DNA of 64,000 nt from Sphingobacterium chungjuense (GTDB lineage Bacteria > Bacteroidota > Bacteroidia > Sphingobacteriales > Sphingobacteriaceae): the NCBI RefSeq assembly GCF_011316935.1, contig NZ_WLYS01000007.1, forward strand, positions 62,001 to 126,000, in the 5' to 3' direction. Position 1 is the first letter of the stretch. Every line of letters starts with the position of its first letter. Below, piece after piece: positions 54,346 to 63,120 of this stretch. Both the position numbers and the translations under genes were made by a program. The notes under the pieces were generated by a model that made no database searches, was not told the origin of the DNA, and saw only the letters and a list, made by a program, of their open reading frames with translations.

Positions 54346-54693
54346 GTCATCTTGTTGTCTCTTCGGCAGTCCGTGAAAGACCAATTCATACGAATGATCG
54401 ATCCACTCCTGCAATAAATGATCATTGGCTTCTCTATTCGCAAATACCGTATTCCAATGCTTCTTATTCATATGAAAACCCGGAAACACCGTGTGTGGAT
54501 AGGATTCTCGTAATTCTGTCGCTTTTGTCGGATCACATTTCACATTAAAACTTAATACGTCAATCTGATCTAAACCGACCAAAAGAAAAATCTTTGATCC
54601 AACTTTGAACACGAGCGTATCAGGACCAAAAGGCAACTCTTCTGACACACCTTGCTTTTGCAAGCAATAAAGCCTCAGACTTTCTACATTCAT
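54328..54693 (-). CDS. MmcQ/YjbR family protein
   Basis: The 121-residue protein has the family pattern: LYCLQKQGVSEELPFGPDTLVFKVG, then KIFLLV, then LSFNVKCDPTKATELRESYP and FHMNKKHWNTV. Members have a CyaY-like fold and are annotated as DNA-binding by structure, but their cellular role is unsettled. It has no signal peptide. The thioredoxin-like gene lies 52 bp upstream on the same strand and may be co-transcribed. Confidence 0.9.
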   Translation of the reverse strand: MNVESLRLYCLQKQGVSEELPFGPDTLVFKVGSKIFLLVGLDQIDVLSFNVKCDPTKATELRESYPHTVFPGFHMNKKHWNTVFANREANDHLLQEWIDHSYELVFHGLPKRQQDDIKEME

Positions 54694-54745
54694 ATAGCGT
54701 TATTATTTGATCGTTGGTAGAAAAGAGGTCTATTATAAGAAGGTA

Positions 54746-55297
54746 TTATGCGAATAAGGCCAACAACTCACGCTGAATAGCCACACCTTTATCCTCATTG
54801 TACCATTTTTGAAGCACTTCTTTTATTTCTTCAAATGGTTTATTATCCGCCTTCATCGCATCAAAGATTGCTTGCAAAGGCTCTGGACGCGGCCCCCAAA
54901 CGGCTTTATCATGGCCAACATCATTGCGGATGATTAATTTAGGGATAGATTTACCACCATTAGTTAAATAATCATCGATCAAATGCGGTTCGCTATCGCG
55001 CAGCTGTATATCGAAGTCTATGTTTGGATTGTTCTTTACCATTTGGTAGATCTGCGGAACAGAATGCGCTGCATCACCACACCATGGCTCTGTAATCACG
55101 ATCCAATGCTGCTCTTCGGTAATTCTATCTACATAGCGTTTCATTGTATCGCTCGGCTCAAAGCGTTTGGTCCAGCGGCTCATGCGTGTCCAATTCATCT
55201 TTGCATATTGCAAATATTCCTCATTGTCGTAAGGAGCGTGTTTTTCAGGTTGTGCAAGTATGTCACCAAAATGTACCAGATACTCGTCGAAAGTCAT
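54746..55297 (-). CDS. thioredoxin-fold protein with a single-cysteine motif
   Basis: The 183-residue cytoplasmic protein has a thioredoxin-like core: HWIVITEPWCGDAAHSVP at the active-site position and SIPKLIIRN as the cis-proline strand. The usual CxxC is replaced by CGDA, and this is the only cysteine in the protein, so classical disulfide reduction is not expected. Proteins of this kind in Bacteroidota are annotated only as thioredoxin family. It could act with an external thiol or be non-catalytic. Confidence 0.8.
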   Translation of the reverse strand: MTFDEYLVHFGDILAQPEKHAPYDNEEYLQYAKMNWTRMSRWTKRFEPSDTMKRYVDRITEEQHWIVITEPWCGDAAHSVPQIYQMVKNNPNIDFDIQLRDSEPHLIDDYLTNGGKSIPKLIIRNDVGHDKAVWGPRPEPLQAIFDAMKADNKPFEEIKEVLQKWYNEDKGVAIQRELLALFA

Positions 55298-55534
55298 AAA
55301 TCAATGTATTTGCCGCTAAATTACGGAATTTTATCCAGCAGTTGCCGAGCTCTTACTGTCATAATTTTGCCACGCTATCGCCATCAAACGTCGCGAAAAT
55401 GACAGGATGTCACTCAAAATTGACATCAATAAGACATATTGTACCCAATTATGACGCGAGAAATGCTTTCTAAACATTGGCACAACGGTTGATATAGGAT
55501 AGGAAATTAAGCACAAGAGAAATCAAAATAAGAT

Positions 55535-57439
55535 ATGTCAAAAATAATAGGTATAGATTTAGGAACCACGAACTCATGTGTTGCCGTAATGGAAGGTAAC
55601 GAGCCGGTGGTTATTGCGAACAACGAAGGAAAGCGTACTACGCCATCTGTTGTTGCATTTGTAGAGGGTGGAGAGCGCAAGGTAGGTGATCCTGCAAAAC
55701 GTCAGGCTATTACCAACCCGCACAAAACCATTTATTCCATTAAACGCTTTATGGGCTCTTCTTACGGCGAAGCCGAAAAAGAAGTATCTCAAGTACCATA
55801 CAATGTGGTAAAAGGCGAAAACAACACACCACGTGTAGAGATCGACGATCGTAAATACACGCCGCAAGAAATTTCTGCAATGATCTTGCAGAAAATGAAA
55901 AAAACGGCAGAAGATTACTTAGGACAAGAAGTATCTCGCGCAGTAATTACTGTACCAGCTTACTTCAACGATGCACAACGCCAAGCTACGAAAGAAGCGG
56001 GTGAAGTTGCTGGTCTTAAAGTAGAGCGTATCATCAACGAGCCAACCGCTGCCGCATTAGCGTACGGTTTGGACAAAGCCAATAAAGACATGAAAATTGT
56101 CGTATTTGACTGTGGTGGTGGTACACATGACGTGTCCGTTTTAGAGTTAGGTGATGGTGTATTTGAAGTAAAATCTACTGATGGTGACACACACTTAGGT
56201 GGTGATGACTTTGATAACGTGATCATCAATTGGTTGGCTTCTGAGTTCGCGAATGAGAACAACGGATTTGACTTGAAGAAAGATGCGATGGCTTTACAGC
56301 GCTTGAAGGAAGCGGCTGAAAAAGCAAAAGTAGAATTATCATCCACCTCTTCTACAGAAATCAACTTGCCATATATCACGGCTGACGCAACTGGGCCTAA
56401 GCACTTGGTGCGCACTTTGTCTCGCGCAAAATTTGAAAGCTTGGCAGATGATTTGATCAAACGTACGATCGAGCCTTGTAAAACAGCGTTGAAAAATGCA
56501 GGCTACAGCACGTCGGATATCGACGAAATTATCTTAGTAGGTGGTTCTACTCGTATCCCTGCTATTCAAGAAGCGGTAAAAAGTTTCTTCGGAAAAGAAC
56601 CTTCTAAAGGTGTAAACCCAGATGAAGTTGTAGCATTAGGTGCAGCAATCCAAGGTGGTGTATTGACTGGTGAGGTAAAAGACGTTTTATTGTTAGATGT
56701 AACGCCGCTTTCACTGGGTATCGAAACAATGGGCGGCGTATTGACAAAGTTAATCGAAGCGAATACGACGATTCCTACTAAGAAGTCAGAAGTATTCTCT
56801 ACCGCAGCAGACAATCAGCCATCTGTAGAGATTCACGTATTGCAAGGTGAGCGCCCTATGGCGGCTCAGAACCGTACATTGGGTCGTTTCCAATTGACGG
56901 ACATTCCTCCTGCTCCACGTGGAGTTCCTCAGATCGAAGTGGTATTTGATATTGATGCCAATGGTATCATCAAAGTTTCGGCAAAAGATAAAGCAACTGG
57001 TAAAGAACAAAATATCCGTATCGAAGCTTCTTCTGGCTTGAGCGATGAGGAAATCCAAAAAATGAAGCAAGAAGCAGAAGCTAATGCGGAAGCGGATCAA
57101 AAACTGAAAGAAGAAGTAGATAAAATCAATGCGGCTGATGCTTTAGTTTTCTCTACCGAAAAACAGTTGACAGAGTACGGTGACAAAATCCCAGCAGAGA
57201 AAAAATCAGTGATCGAAGCTGGCTTAGAAAAATTAAAAGCAGCACATGCTGCACGTGATTTTGCAGCAATCGACGCCGCTTCTGAAGAATTGCAAACTGC
57301 ATGGAATGCTGCCTCGGAAGACATGTACAAAGCATCTCAAGATGGCTCAGCACAACAACCTCAGAGTGACGCAGGTCAAGCCGGCAATAATGGCGGTGGT
57401 GACGATGTTCAGGATGTAGATTTTGAAGAAGTAAAATAA
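55535..57439 (+). CDS. dnaK: molecular chaperone DnaK (Hsp70)
   Basis: The 634-residue Hsp70 has the ATPase signatures [34 protein letters not shown] and [13 protein letters not shown], the interdomain [16 protein letters not shown], and a C-terminal lid ending in a Gly/Asp-rich tail with [11 protein letters not shown]. It refolds proteins with DnaJ and GrpE, neither of which is adjacent. The 237 bp upstream show no CIRCE element (TTAGCACTC-N9-GAGTGCTAA) and no clear TAnnTTTG box, so heat control probably uses another system. Confidence 0.98.
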   Translation: MSKIIGIDLGTTNSCVAVMEGNEPVVIANNEGKRTTPSVVAFVEGGERKVGDPAKRQAITNPHKTIYSIKRFMGSSYGEAEKEVSQVPYNVVKGENNTPRVEIDDRKYTPQEISAMILQKMKKTAEDYLGQEVSRAVITVPAYFNDAQRQATKEAGEVAGLKVERIINEPTAAALAYGLDKANKDMKIVVFDCGGGTHDVSVLELGDGVFEVKSTDGDTHLGGDDFDNVIINWLASEFANENNGFDLKKDAMALQRLKEAAEKAKVELSSTSSTEINLPYITADATGPKHLVRTLSRAKFESLADDLIKRTIEPCKTALKNAGYSTSDIDEIILVGGSTRIPAIQEAVKSFFGKEPSKGVNPDEVVALGAAIQGGVLTGEVKDVLLLDVTPLSLGIETMGGVLTKLIEANTTIPTKKSEVFSTAADNQPSVEIHVLQGERPMAAQNRTLGRFQLTDIPPAPRGVPQIEVVFDIDANGIIKVSAKDKATGKEQNIRIEASSGLSDEEIQKMKQEAEANAEADQKLKEEVDKINAADALVFSTEKQLTEYGDKIPAEKKSVIEAGLEKLKAAHAARDFAAIDAASEELQTAWNAASEDMYKASQDGSAQQPQSDAGQAGNNGGGDDVQDVDFEEVK

Positions 57440-57448
57440 GCATACCCC

Positions 57449-57502
57449 TCGCCCTTTGGGCGAATTTGAAAAGCTCCGACAGAGAAATCTGCCGGAGCTT
57501 TT
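57449..57502 (+). terminator. dnaK terminator (two hairpins)
   Basis: A small hairpin TCGCCC / GGGCGA at 57449-57463 is followed by AAAAGCTCCG / CGGAGCTTTT (57469-57502) and a T-rich tail. The second is the likely intrinsic terminator. Confidence 0.85.
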
Positions 57503-57508
57503 TTATTT

Positions 57509-57562
57509 AGCAACATTATTGCATTTGAAATAATGATGTTTTATATTTGCCACATTGTTGCA
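57509..57562 (+). promoter_or_regulatory. promoter with two operator-like sites before the His-rich lipoprotein
   Basis: TATATTTG at 57542-57549 is an exact -7 match, with a TTG 20 bp upstream (57519-57521). Site 1 AGCAACA-T-TATTGCA (57509-57523) covers that -33 element. Site 2 TGCCACA-T-TGTTGCA (57548-57562) covers the transcription start region. Both are imperfect copies of TGCAACA-T-TGTTGCA with centres 39 bp apart, in the 7-1-7 layout of Fur/Zur-type boxes. Confidence 0.58.
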
Positions 57563-57607
57563 TTAAATACAATCAACTTTGGACATTTAATTCTAAACAT
57601 CATACTT

Positions 57608-58315
57608 ATGACTACAAACAAACAAAACAGATTTTTTAGCGCTATTCTTGCTTTCGGGCTCATCGCTTCTTTTACCTCATGTAGCAGCGAAGATCCAGTA
57701 GATATCGTGCAAGAAGGTATTCAAAAAGCCGAATTGACTTTCACAGAAGTTACCGGAGAGGGTGTGTACCCACATGGCGATCATTTTCATGGTTTGGCTG
57801 GTGCGACAGATGGAACGGCGCAGGTCGTCACTTTCAACGCACAAGGAGAAGCGACAGCTAATGGTCACCTGCACCTGAATGCGGAAACAGTGTATCGTAT
57901 TGATTTAAAAGCTTGGGATCACACTGGACACGAAGTAACGGCTGATTTTATCGCAACAGAGGCCGCAGCCGCAAATTACAAAGCCTTTTTAATGGGCGGT
58001 GATTATATTTTAAACTCGAACACGACGGATGAAAGTGGTGCAATCTTCCAACCAAGAGAAACCGTTTATGGTGATGGCACAGCAGTAACGGGGTTAGGTG
58101 GCAGAGGTACTACCGGTTTGTTATCATACTTTGGTATTGGACACAGCAATGTAGCGAATTCGCGCGATGTGACATTTATTCTTCGTAAACTACAGGCTGG
58201 TGTAAAAGAAAACATTACCCGTTTAGATTGGAATAGATCTGATTATGCCAGTACATTTGCCGGTGAAAACATCCTCGAATTGAGATTCGAGATTCACGCC
58301 GAGCACAATCATTAA
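57608..58315 (+). CDS. histidine-rich lipoprotein, possible metal binder
   Basis: I start at the ATG at 57608 (MTTNKQNRFFSAILAFGLIA); the longer upstream frame is the promoter. The signal ends at lipobox FTSC. The mature protein of about 210 residues is rich in histidine clusters: YPHGDHFHGLAG contains HxxHxH, the zinc-binding histidine-triad pattern of streptococcal Pht proteins, with NGHLHLN, WDHTGHE and a terminal HAEHNH. I do not recognise the family. The promoter carries Zur/Fur-like sites. A surface or periplasmic zinc-binding role is a reasonable guess only. Confidence 0.7.
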   Translation: MTTNKQNRFFSAILAFGLIASFTSCSSEDPVDIVQEGIQKAELTFTEVTGEGVYPHGDHFHGLAGATDGTAQVVTFNAQGEATANGHLHLNAETVYRIDLKAWDHTGHEVTADFIATEAAAANYKAFLMGGDYILNSNTTDESGAIFQPRETVYGDGTAVTGLGGRGTTGLLSYFGIGHSNVANSRDVTFILRKLQAGVKENITRLDWNRSDYASTFAGENILELRFEIHAEHNH

Positions 58316-58628
58316 AACGCACCATAGCTCGTTAGTTTTTTGAAAGATTTTTTTAGAAGGTGGCCAATCGTAAAAGATTGGCCACTTTTCTATGAAGAAA
58401 ATGGATGTACCAACCGCATTTTTTGTAATACAAAAGTCAACTTTACGGTCGAAGGAAAGGATTTCATTTAATTTGACCATTTTTGAATAAAAATCAAATA
58501 AATTGATTTTTTCTTTAGAAATAATCATTTCGGCAATTAAATTGCAGGAAGAGGTGATGTCACATAGGGACTGCCGCAAAGCTCCACACAGCAGCAGCTA
58601 TTTCGAGATTTAAGGATATAAATGCAAG
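58316..58628. other. intergenic region between lipoprotein and Omp85 genes
   Basis: Holds the terminator at 58360-58389 and AT-rich sequence. A 118-codon minus-strand frame crosses it, but it overlaps the lipoprotein gene and has no family pattern, so I see no gene here. Confidence 0.6.
58360..58389 (+). terminator. terminator after the His-rich lipoprotein
   Basis: GTGGCCAATC / GATTGGCCAC with a 6-base loop is followed by TTTTC. Confidence 0.85.
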
Positions 58629-59771
58629 ATGCTTAGGATTACTCTTTTATTAACGTTGTTCTTCTTTACTAGTTACGTACACGGCCAATTTGCACAAAAA
58701 ATCCGCAATGGCTGGGTGGGAAGATACGTAAACTCTATCATCAATGACACCACGGCAGCCGACAAGGCCAATTTGACCATATACCCCACATTTGCAAGTG
58801 CTCCGGAAACTGGCGTTGAATTGGGTTTTTCAACGTTGAAATTGTATTATGCTAATGGCGATACATTAAATCGTTTAAGTGAAATGCAAGCTTTTACGTT
58901 TTTCACTTTTAAAGGTCAGTATGGCTTACAGTTAGAAAATGCGCTATATGGCGACCAAGATAAATGGTTTTTCTTGGGTGAAACAAAGATTCAGCGGTTT
59001 CCGCTCTCTTATTATGGTATCGGGCCAGGTACATCTAAGGAAAACCCCGCAACCGTAGATGCTTTTCAAATATCTGCCAAGCAACGGGTGTTGCGCAAAT
59101 TGGCTGATAATTTCTTTGCCGGACCAGAGGTCGATTTTCAGTTACTTTCTGGTGTCAATTTCGAGCAGCCGGAAGAAGGTCAACCATTCGATATTCCTCG
59201 AGGAGGTGAGGGCGTCAGAAACATGGGACTGGGATTTGGATTTGTATACGACAACCGCCACAATGTATTGAATGTACGACAAGGTCTATTCGGTGAAATT
59301 GCTTACCTTAAAACAATTAGAGGTTTTGTAAGCGAGCACGACTTTGGCTCCTTCAATTTGGATGTTCGTTCATTCCATAAAGTCAAAGAAAACACTGTAT
59401 TTGCCTGGCAGGCATCTGGACAATATGTACATGGAGAAGTGCCTTTCAATCAATTAGCACTATTGGGAGGAGAACGTTTGATGCGCGGTTATTACCTTGG
59501 TCGATATCGAGATCGAGCTATGCTAGCTGCACAAGCAGAATATCGCATTCTACCCTTTTCTTTCAGCAAGCGATTTGGCGCGGCCATATTTGGCTCCGTA
59601 GGAAATGTCGCTCCAGATCTAGGTTCTTTCCAAATGCGCAATACGCGTGTAGCAGGCGGTGTTGGTTTGCGATTCCTACTGTTTCCAAAGAAGGATATTT
59701 ATTTACGCTTTGATCTAGCATTTACCAGAGAAGGCGCGAATATATATATCTTCAACGGGGAAGCCTTTTAA
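58629..59771 (+). CDS. BamA/TamA-family (Omp85) outer-membrane protein without POTRA domains
   Basis: The 380-residue protein has a signal peptide (to about VHGQ) and then directly a 16-strand-type Omp85 barrel, with no POTRA repeats. The conserved loop-6 region appears as LLGGERLMRGYYLGRYRDR, whose RGY matches the RGF/RGY motif of the superfamily, followed by GGVGLRFLLFPKKDIYLRFD. POTRA-less Omp85 barrels are common in Bacteroidota; they are not the essential BamA, and their substrates are largely unknown. No terminator is visible before the convergent AI-2E gene. Confidence 0.85.
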   Translation: MLRITLLLTLFFFTSYVHGQFAQKIRNGWVGRYVNSIINDTTAADKANLTIYPTFASAPETGVELGFSTLKLYYANGDTLNRLSEMQAFTFFTFKGQYGLQLENALYGDQDKWFFLGETKIQRFPLSYYGIGPGTSKENPATVDAFQISAKQRVLRKLADNFFAGPEVDFQLLSGVNFEQPEEGQPFDIPRGGEGVRNMGLGFGFVYDNRHNVLNVRQGLFGEIAYLKTIRGFVSEHDFGSFNLDVRSFHKVKENTVFAWQASGQYVHGEVPFNQLALLGGERLMRGYYLGRYRDRAMLAAQAEYRILPFSFSKRFGAAIFGSVGNVAPDLGSFQMRNTRVAGGVGLRFLLFPKKDIYLRFDLAFTREGANIYIFNGEAF

Positions 59772-59807
59772 TATATATCTAGTAGGAATAACGCATCGAA
59801 GATGTCG

Positions 59808-60869
59808 TCAATCTCCGATCAGATAGCCATAAGGCTTCAGCGTTTCTACTTGGTCGAAGATCACTTTGAAAATACCAAGCAAGGGAATGAATAAAACCAT
59901 ACCTGCTGTTCCCCAAACCATACCACCTAACAACAACACCATGATCGTAAAAAGTGGACCTAATTGTACTTGGCCACCGGTAATCTTTGGCGTCAGCACG
60001 TAACTATCTAATTGTTGAGTAACCGTGAAGAATACCGTCACAATAATAGGTATACTGAGTGTATCTCTAGTAATGAGCGTATAAAGGACAACAATACCTC
60101 CTCCAGCAACAGACCCGATATACGGAATAACATTGATAAGTGCAGCGATGATGGAGAAGAACAACGCATTTTCAATGCCGATAATGGTTAATCCGATAAA
60201 ATAGATGACCGAAAGGATTAACACAACTAAAAATATACCAGCAACATATCGGCTGGATACACGAGTGATCTTATCGACGATTTCTTGGGTATGACCGACC
60301 TCATTATGACCGGCATATTTATCTACGATCTGTAGTACGAAGCTCTTAATTCTTCTACGGTATATCAACATCAAGATCGTGTACACTGTGATGATTAGTA
60401 GATTTCCTAAAATCGTGACTACCGAGAACAATACACCACCAAGCAATTTACCAGCAGAACTAGACCAAGTAGCCACCTGCTCTTGGAGATATTCTTTTTG
60501 TTTAGAGATCGACACGTCGAAATGCTCCGAGACTAAGCTATGGCCATGCGCAAACATGGTATTGAACTTCTCGCCTATAGATTCCATTTCAGCTCCCAAG
60601 CCGACGAGTTCGTTGACAAGCACATATAGGACACCCACAATGACTAATAAAGTAACCAGCACCGAAATGACGGCAGCAATACCGCGCCCCAGATTCCAAC
60701 CTTCTAGCTTTCGACATACGGGCAAGAGCAACATACCCATAAGCCCGCTAATCACAATGGGTACTAGAAAAGCTTTAGCAAAATACATGATCAGGAAAAA
60801 CAAAACGATGAAAGCTAACACTTGATTAAAGCTTCCTAATACGGTCATTTTCGTAGGATTCGTCTTCAT
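59808..60869 (-). CDS. AI-2E family transporter
   Basis: The 353-residue membrane protein has two N-terminal helices, a periplasmic or amphipathic middle (about 85-150) and four to five C-terminal helices with the family signature [15 protein letters not shown] and the final [19 protein letters not shown]. The name comes from the autoinducer-2 exporter TqsA, but most members are uncharacterised and some are Na+/H+ antiporters. Its start overlaps the stop of the pterin dehydratase gene by 4 bp (ATGA), so the two are translationally coupled. Confidence 0.9.
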   Translation of the reverse strand: MKTNPTKMTVLGSFNQVLAFIVLFFLIMYFAKAFLVPIVISGLMGMLLLPVCRKLEGWNLGRGIAAVISVLVTLLVIVGVLYVLVNELVGLGAEMESIGEKFNTMFAHGHSLVSEHFDVSISKQKEYLQEQVATWSSSAGKLLGGVLFSVVTILGNLLIITVYTILMLIYRRRIKSFVLQIVDKYAGHNEVGHTQEIVDKITRVSSRYVAGIFLVVLILSVIYFIGLTIIGIENALFFSIIAALINVIPYIGSVAGGGIVVLYTLITRDTLSIPIIVTVFFTVTQQLDSYVLTPKITGGQVQLGPLFTIMVLLLGGMVWGTAGMVLFIPLLGIFKVIFDQVETLKPYGYLIGD

Positions 60870-61099
60870 ATATCTAATTGATCTATTGCTTTTGCTACCT
60901 GACGGTCTTTATCTGTTATTGTATCTCCACTATCGTGGGTAGTCAGCCAGATTTCAACTTTATTATATGTGTTTTTCCAAGTGGGGTGATGATTTGCAGA
61001 CTCCGCAATTAGCGCTACGCGCGTCATAAACGCAAACGCCTCAGAGAAATTTGCAAATATAAATTTACGATACAATTGATGATCGATTTCTTGCCACAT
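60866..61099 (-). CDS. 4a-hydroxytetrahydrobiopterin dehydratase (PCD/DCoH family)
   Basis: This 77-residue protein has the family signature [20 protein letters not shown] followed by [15 protein letters not shown], including the two adjacent histidines and the downstream His of the active site. The enzyme recycles pterin cofactor after aromatic amino-acid hydroxylation. No phenylalanine hydroxylase gene lies in the window. It is shorter than typical members of 90-110 residues because it lacks the usual N-terminal strand. It is coupled to the AI-2E gene. Confidence 0.88.
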   Translation of the reverse strand: MWQEIDHQLYRKFIFANFSEAFAFMTRVALIAESANHHPTWKNTYNKVEIWLTTHDSGDTITDKDRQVAKAIDQLDI

Positions 61100-61168
61100 A
61101 ATAGTAAAATGTTTAACCGTGCTTGATAAACAGAATGTAGTACTGTATTGTTTGTGATCTACACCGCT

Positions 61169-61735
61169 TTATCGTTCTGTAGGCTCGATAAGGACATCCT
61201 GAAAACGCGAAAAGGTTTGATTTGCCATAGCTGCACTATCGGCAAATGTATCCGGGTCACTGCCTATTGTATTCAGTACATCCACAAAATTTTGCCACAT
61301 ACTAGCTGATTCATCACCATATCCGGAGAAAAAGCTAAAGCCCTGCGTAATCCTATATTTTTTCAGCATTTGAACAATATACGGACCGCCCATGATTGAA
61401 CCTTCCAGTACATATAACGCGCTCATCGCCTCGCGCACGTTGTTGATTGATGGCACTATCGCCTTGGTGTTCGCAGCTACTTCCCCACCTAATGCTTCTA
61501 TATCGGCACGGATATGCGTGGAATTACGACGCTCTGAATAATCGGGCAACGCATCTTCGATGTATGGTTTTATAGCCTGTTCTATCGAAGAGAAGTAGGT
61601 ATAAAATTTTTTCAAAATACGTGCGTAATCCTCTTCACTTCGAATGGTCTTCAATTGCTTGACAACGATTACTTCTAATGCTTGGTGCGCTTCTTTTGTA
61701 TGCTCTTTTATATATTGATTTAACATCATATGCAT
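61169..61735 (-). CDS. biliverdin-producing heme oxygenase
   Basis: The protein of about 185 residues has the proximal histidine region LNQYIKEHTKEAHQALE and the distal-helix-like segment YVLEGSIMGGPYIVQML. Starts at 61735, 61729 and 61726 are all in frame; the last gives MLNQYIKEHT, closest to the family's usual start. Heme oxygenase opens heme to biliverdin, CO and iron. Here it may serve iron recovery or bilin supply, since no bacteriophytochrome gene is adjacent. The pterin dehydratase gene follows 69 bp downstream. Confidence 0.85.
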   Translation of the reverse strand: MHMMLNQYIKEHTKEAHQALEVIVVKQLKTIRSEEDYARILKKFYTYFSSIEQAIKPYIEDALPDYSERRNSTHIRADIEALGGEVAANTKAIVPSINNVREAMSALYVLEGSIMGGPYIVQMLKKYRITQGFSFFSGYGDESASMWQNFVDVLNTIGSDPDTFADSAAMANQTFSRFQDVLIEPTER

Positions 61736-61941
61736 TACTATTAATTCCTGGAAACTATTGCCGCCAATATACTAGTTTTTTAAAAGTAAATCTCCACTAG
61801 TATGCCGGAACGTAACGTAGAATTGTCAGTTTGGCTTACTTTTTGCATACCTGTACCATCCGGCGGTTTTTAGACATCTGATTTTTTAAGCTGAAGCAGT
61901 AAAATACCCACTCGGTGACATGTACAACAAATAATAGATTT

Positions 61942-62058
61942 ATGAACATCAAAAATTCTATCAGTAGACAACCAAAAGCGATTCGCGATATATTGGGCAA
62001 TATATCTATGCTCGCTTTAATCATCCTACTACTTTTTGTATTGGAGTACACTAATTAG
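61942..62058 (+). CDS. possible 38-residue membrane peptide
   Basis: A short frame reads MNIKNSISRQPKAIRDILGN and continues with a hydrophobic helix (SMLALIILLLFVLEYTN) to TAG. The basic N-terminus followed by a single helix is plausible for a small membrane protein, and the surrounding gap (61736-62159) has no other gene. No homolog is recalled and the promoter is not clear, so coding status is uncertain. Confidence 0.4.
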   Translation: MNIKNSISRQPKAIRDILGNISMLALIILLLFVLEYTN

Positions 62059-62094
62059 TAACGGCCTTAAATTATCCGTTATTGCGCAAAAAAT

Positions 62095-62136
62095 ATCCCC
62101 GTTGCGACAACTTTAGAAAGTCTTTGCAACGGGGAT
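62095..62136 (-). terminator. terminator of the endonuclease/phosphatase gene
   Basis: The arms ATCCCCGTTGC / GCAACGGGGAT enclose a 20-base apex that can itself pair. On the minus strand the stem is followed by ATTTTTTG, which fits an intrinsic terminator. Confidence 0.85.
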
Positions 62137-62159
62137 GTACATTTAAGATTATACTTTGC

Positions 62160-63110
62160 TTATCGAACCGGAATAGTAATTTCTGCTACCACCGGAAAAT
62201 GATCTGAAGGTAGCCTTGCTTCATAATCTTTAAATGACAACTCACTCGGAAAGTCCCCTTTCTTAACCTCATTATCACCCGCAGCACTACGATAAGTGTC
62301 TAATAATACAGCATATTTTTTCACTGAAATAGCTTTACTCACAAAAATGTGATCAATGCGACTATCTGTCCAGAGGTTTGGATCAAAAGCATTGAAAGTA
62401 CCATTATGTGCATAGCGTAATGAAGCCTGCTCATAAGCATCGGCGACATAGCCAGATCCTTGTATAATTTGATAAATAGAATTGCGTTGATCGACATTGA
62501 AATCACCGGTCCACAACACATCATCATCGCCTACTACATTACGAATACGTTGCAACACCAACTTGCAACTTTCTTCTCGGGCTTGCAGACCTACGTGATC
62601 CAAGTGCAGATTGAAAAACCACAATCGCTTGCCGCTGGCGTTGTCTTCTAAGCGTGCCCATGTGCAGATTCGAGGCAAAGCTGCATCCCAACCTTTAGAT
62701 GGTCTGTGTGGTGTTTCTGAAAGCCACATCACCCCTGAATCTAACAAAGAAAAACGATCAGATTTAAAAACAATCGGAGCAAACTCTCCAGCTAACTTGC
62801 CATCATCACGACCTACCCCGATGAAGGTATATGCAGGCAACTGCTGCTTTAGATCATCAAATTGATGGGCTAATACTTCTTGACAACCAAATATATCAAA
62901 ATCGTTGTATTTAATTAACGATGCGATAACTGGCAACCTGTTTTCCCAGGCATTACCTGCGTCGCGATCGCCCTTATTATCGTAACGTATATTGTAACTC
63001 GCTACCTTTAGAGCGATGGAATCTTGCGCTTGCGTAGCCAATCCGGCTATCATTAGGCATAGCCAAATACCTACTATCTTATAGTTTGAAAACCATTGTT
63101 TACTTTTCAT
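62160..63110 (-). CDS. secreted endonuclease/exonuclease/phosphatase family protein
   Basis: I use the ATG at 63110 (MKSKQWFSNYKIVGIWLCLM), which opens a signal peptide ending near ATQAQ; a longer frame upstream overlaps the GH92 gene. The 316-residue protein has EEP motifs VASYNIRYDN, FGCQEVL, NLHLDHVG, WTGDFNVDQ, RIDHIF and PSDHFPVVAE. The family includes nucleases and sphingomyelinase- or inositol-phosphatase-like enzymes, so the substrate is open. It lies 10 bp after the GH92 gene on the same strand, suggesting co-transcription with glycan degradation. Confidence 0.9.
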   Translation of the reverse strand: MKSKQWFSNYKIVGIWLCLMIAGLATQAQDSIALKVASYNIRYDNKGDRDAGNAWENRLPVIASLIKYNDFDIFGCQEVLAHQFDDLKQQLPAYTFIGVGRDDGKLAGEFAPIVFKSDRFSLLDSGVMWLSETPHRPSKGWDAALPRICTWARLEDNASGKRLWFFNLHLDHVGLQAREESCKLVLQRIRNVVGDDDVLWTGDFNVDQRNSIYQIIQGSGYVADAYEQASLRYAHNGTFNAFDPNLWTDSRIDHIFVSKAISVKKYAVLLDTYRSAAGDNEVKKGDFPSELSFKDYEARLPSDHFPVVAEITIPVR

Positions 63111-63120
63111 CCTGTTCTTT

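Noticed and set aside
56101-56160. DnaK phosphate loop reads [10 protein letters not shown] rather than DLGGGTFDIS
   Set aside because: At first this looked like an inactivating change, but the glycines and aspartates are intact and similar variants occur in Bacteroidota Hsp70s.
58223-58579. 118-codon minus-strand frame between the His-rich lipoprotein and the Omp85 gene
   Set aside because: It overlaps the lipoprotein gene and its terminator, has no signal or family pattern, and its residue composition looks like antisense translation.
61836-62051. 71-codon minus-strand frame
   Set aside because: Antisense to the possible 38-residue membrane peptide. Its hydrophobic stretch is the reverse translation of that helix, and it lacks a plausible leader.
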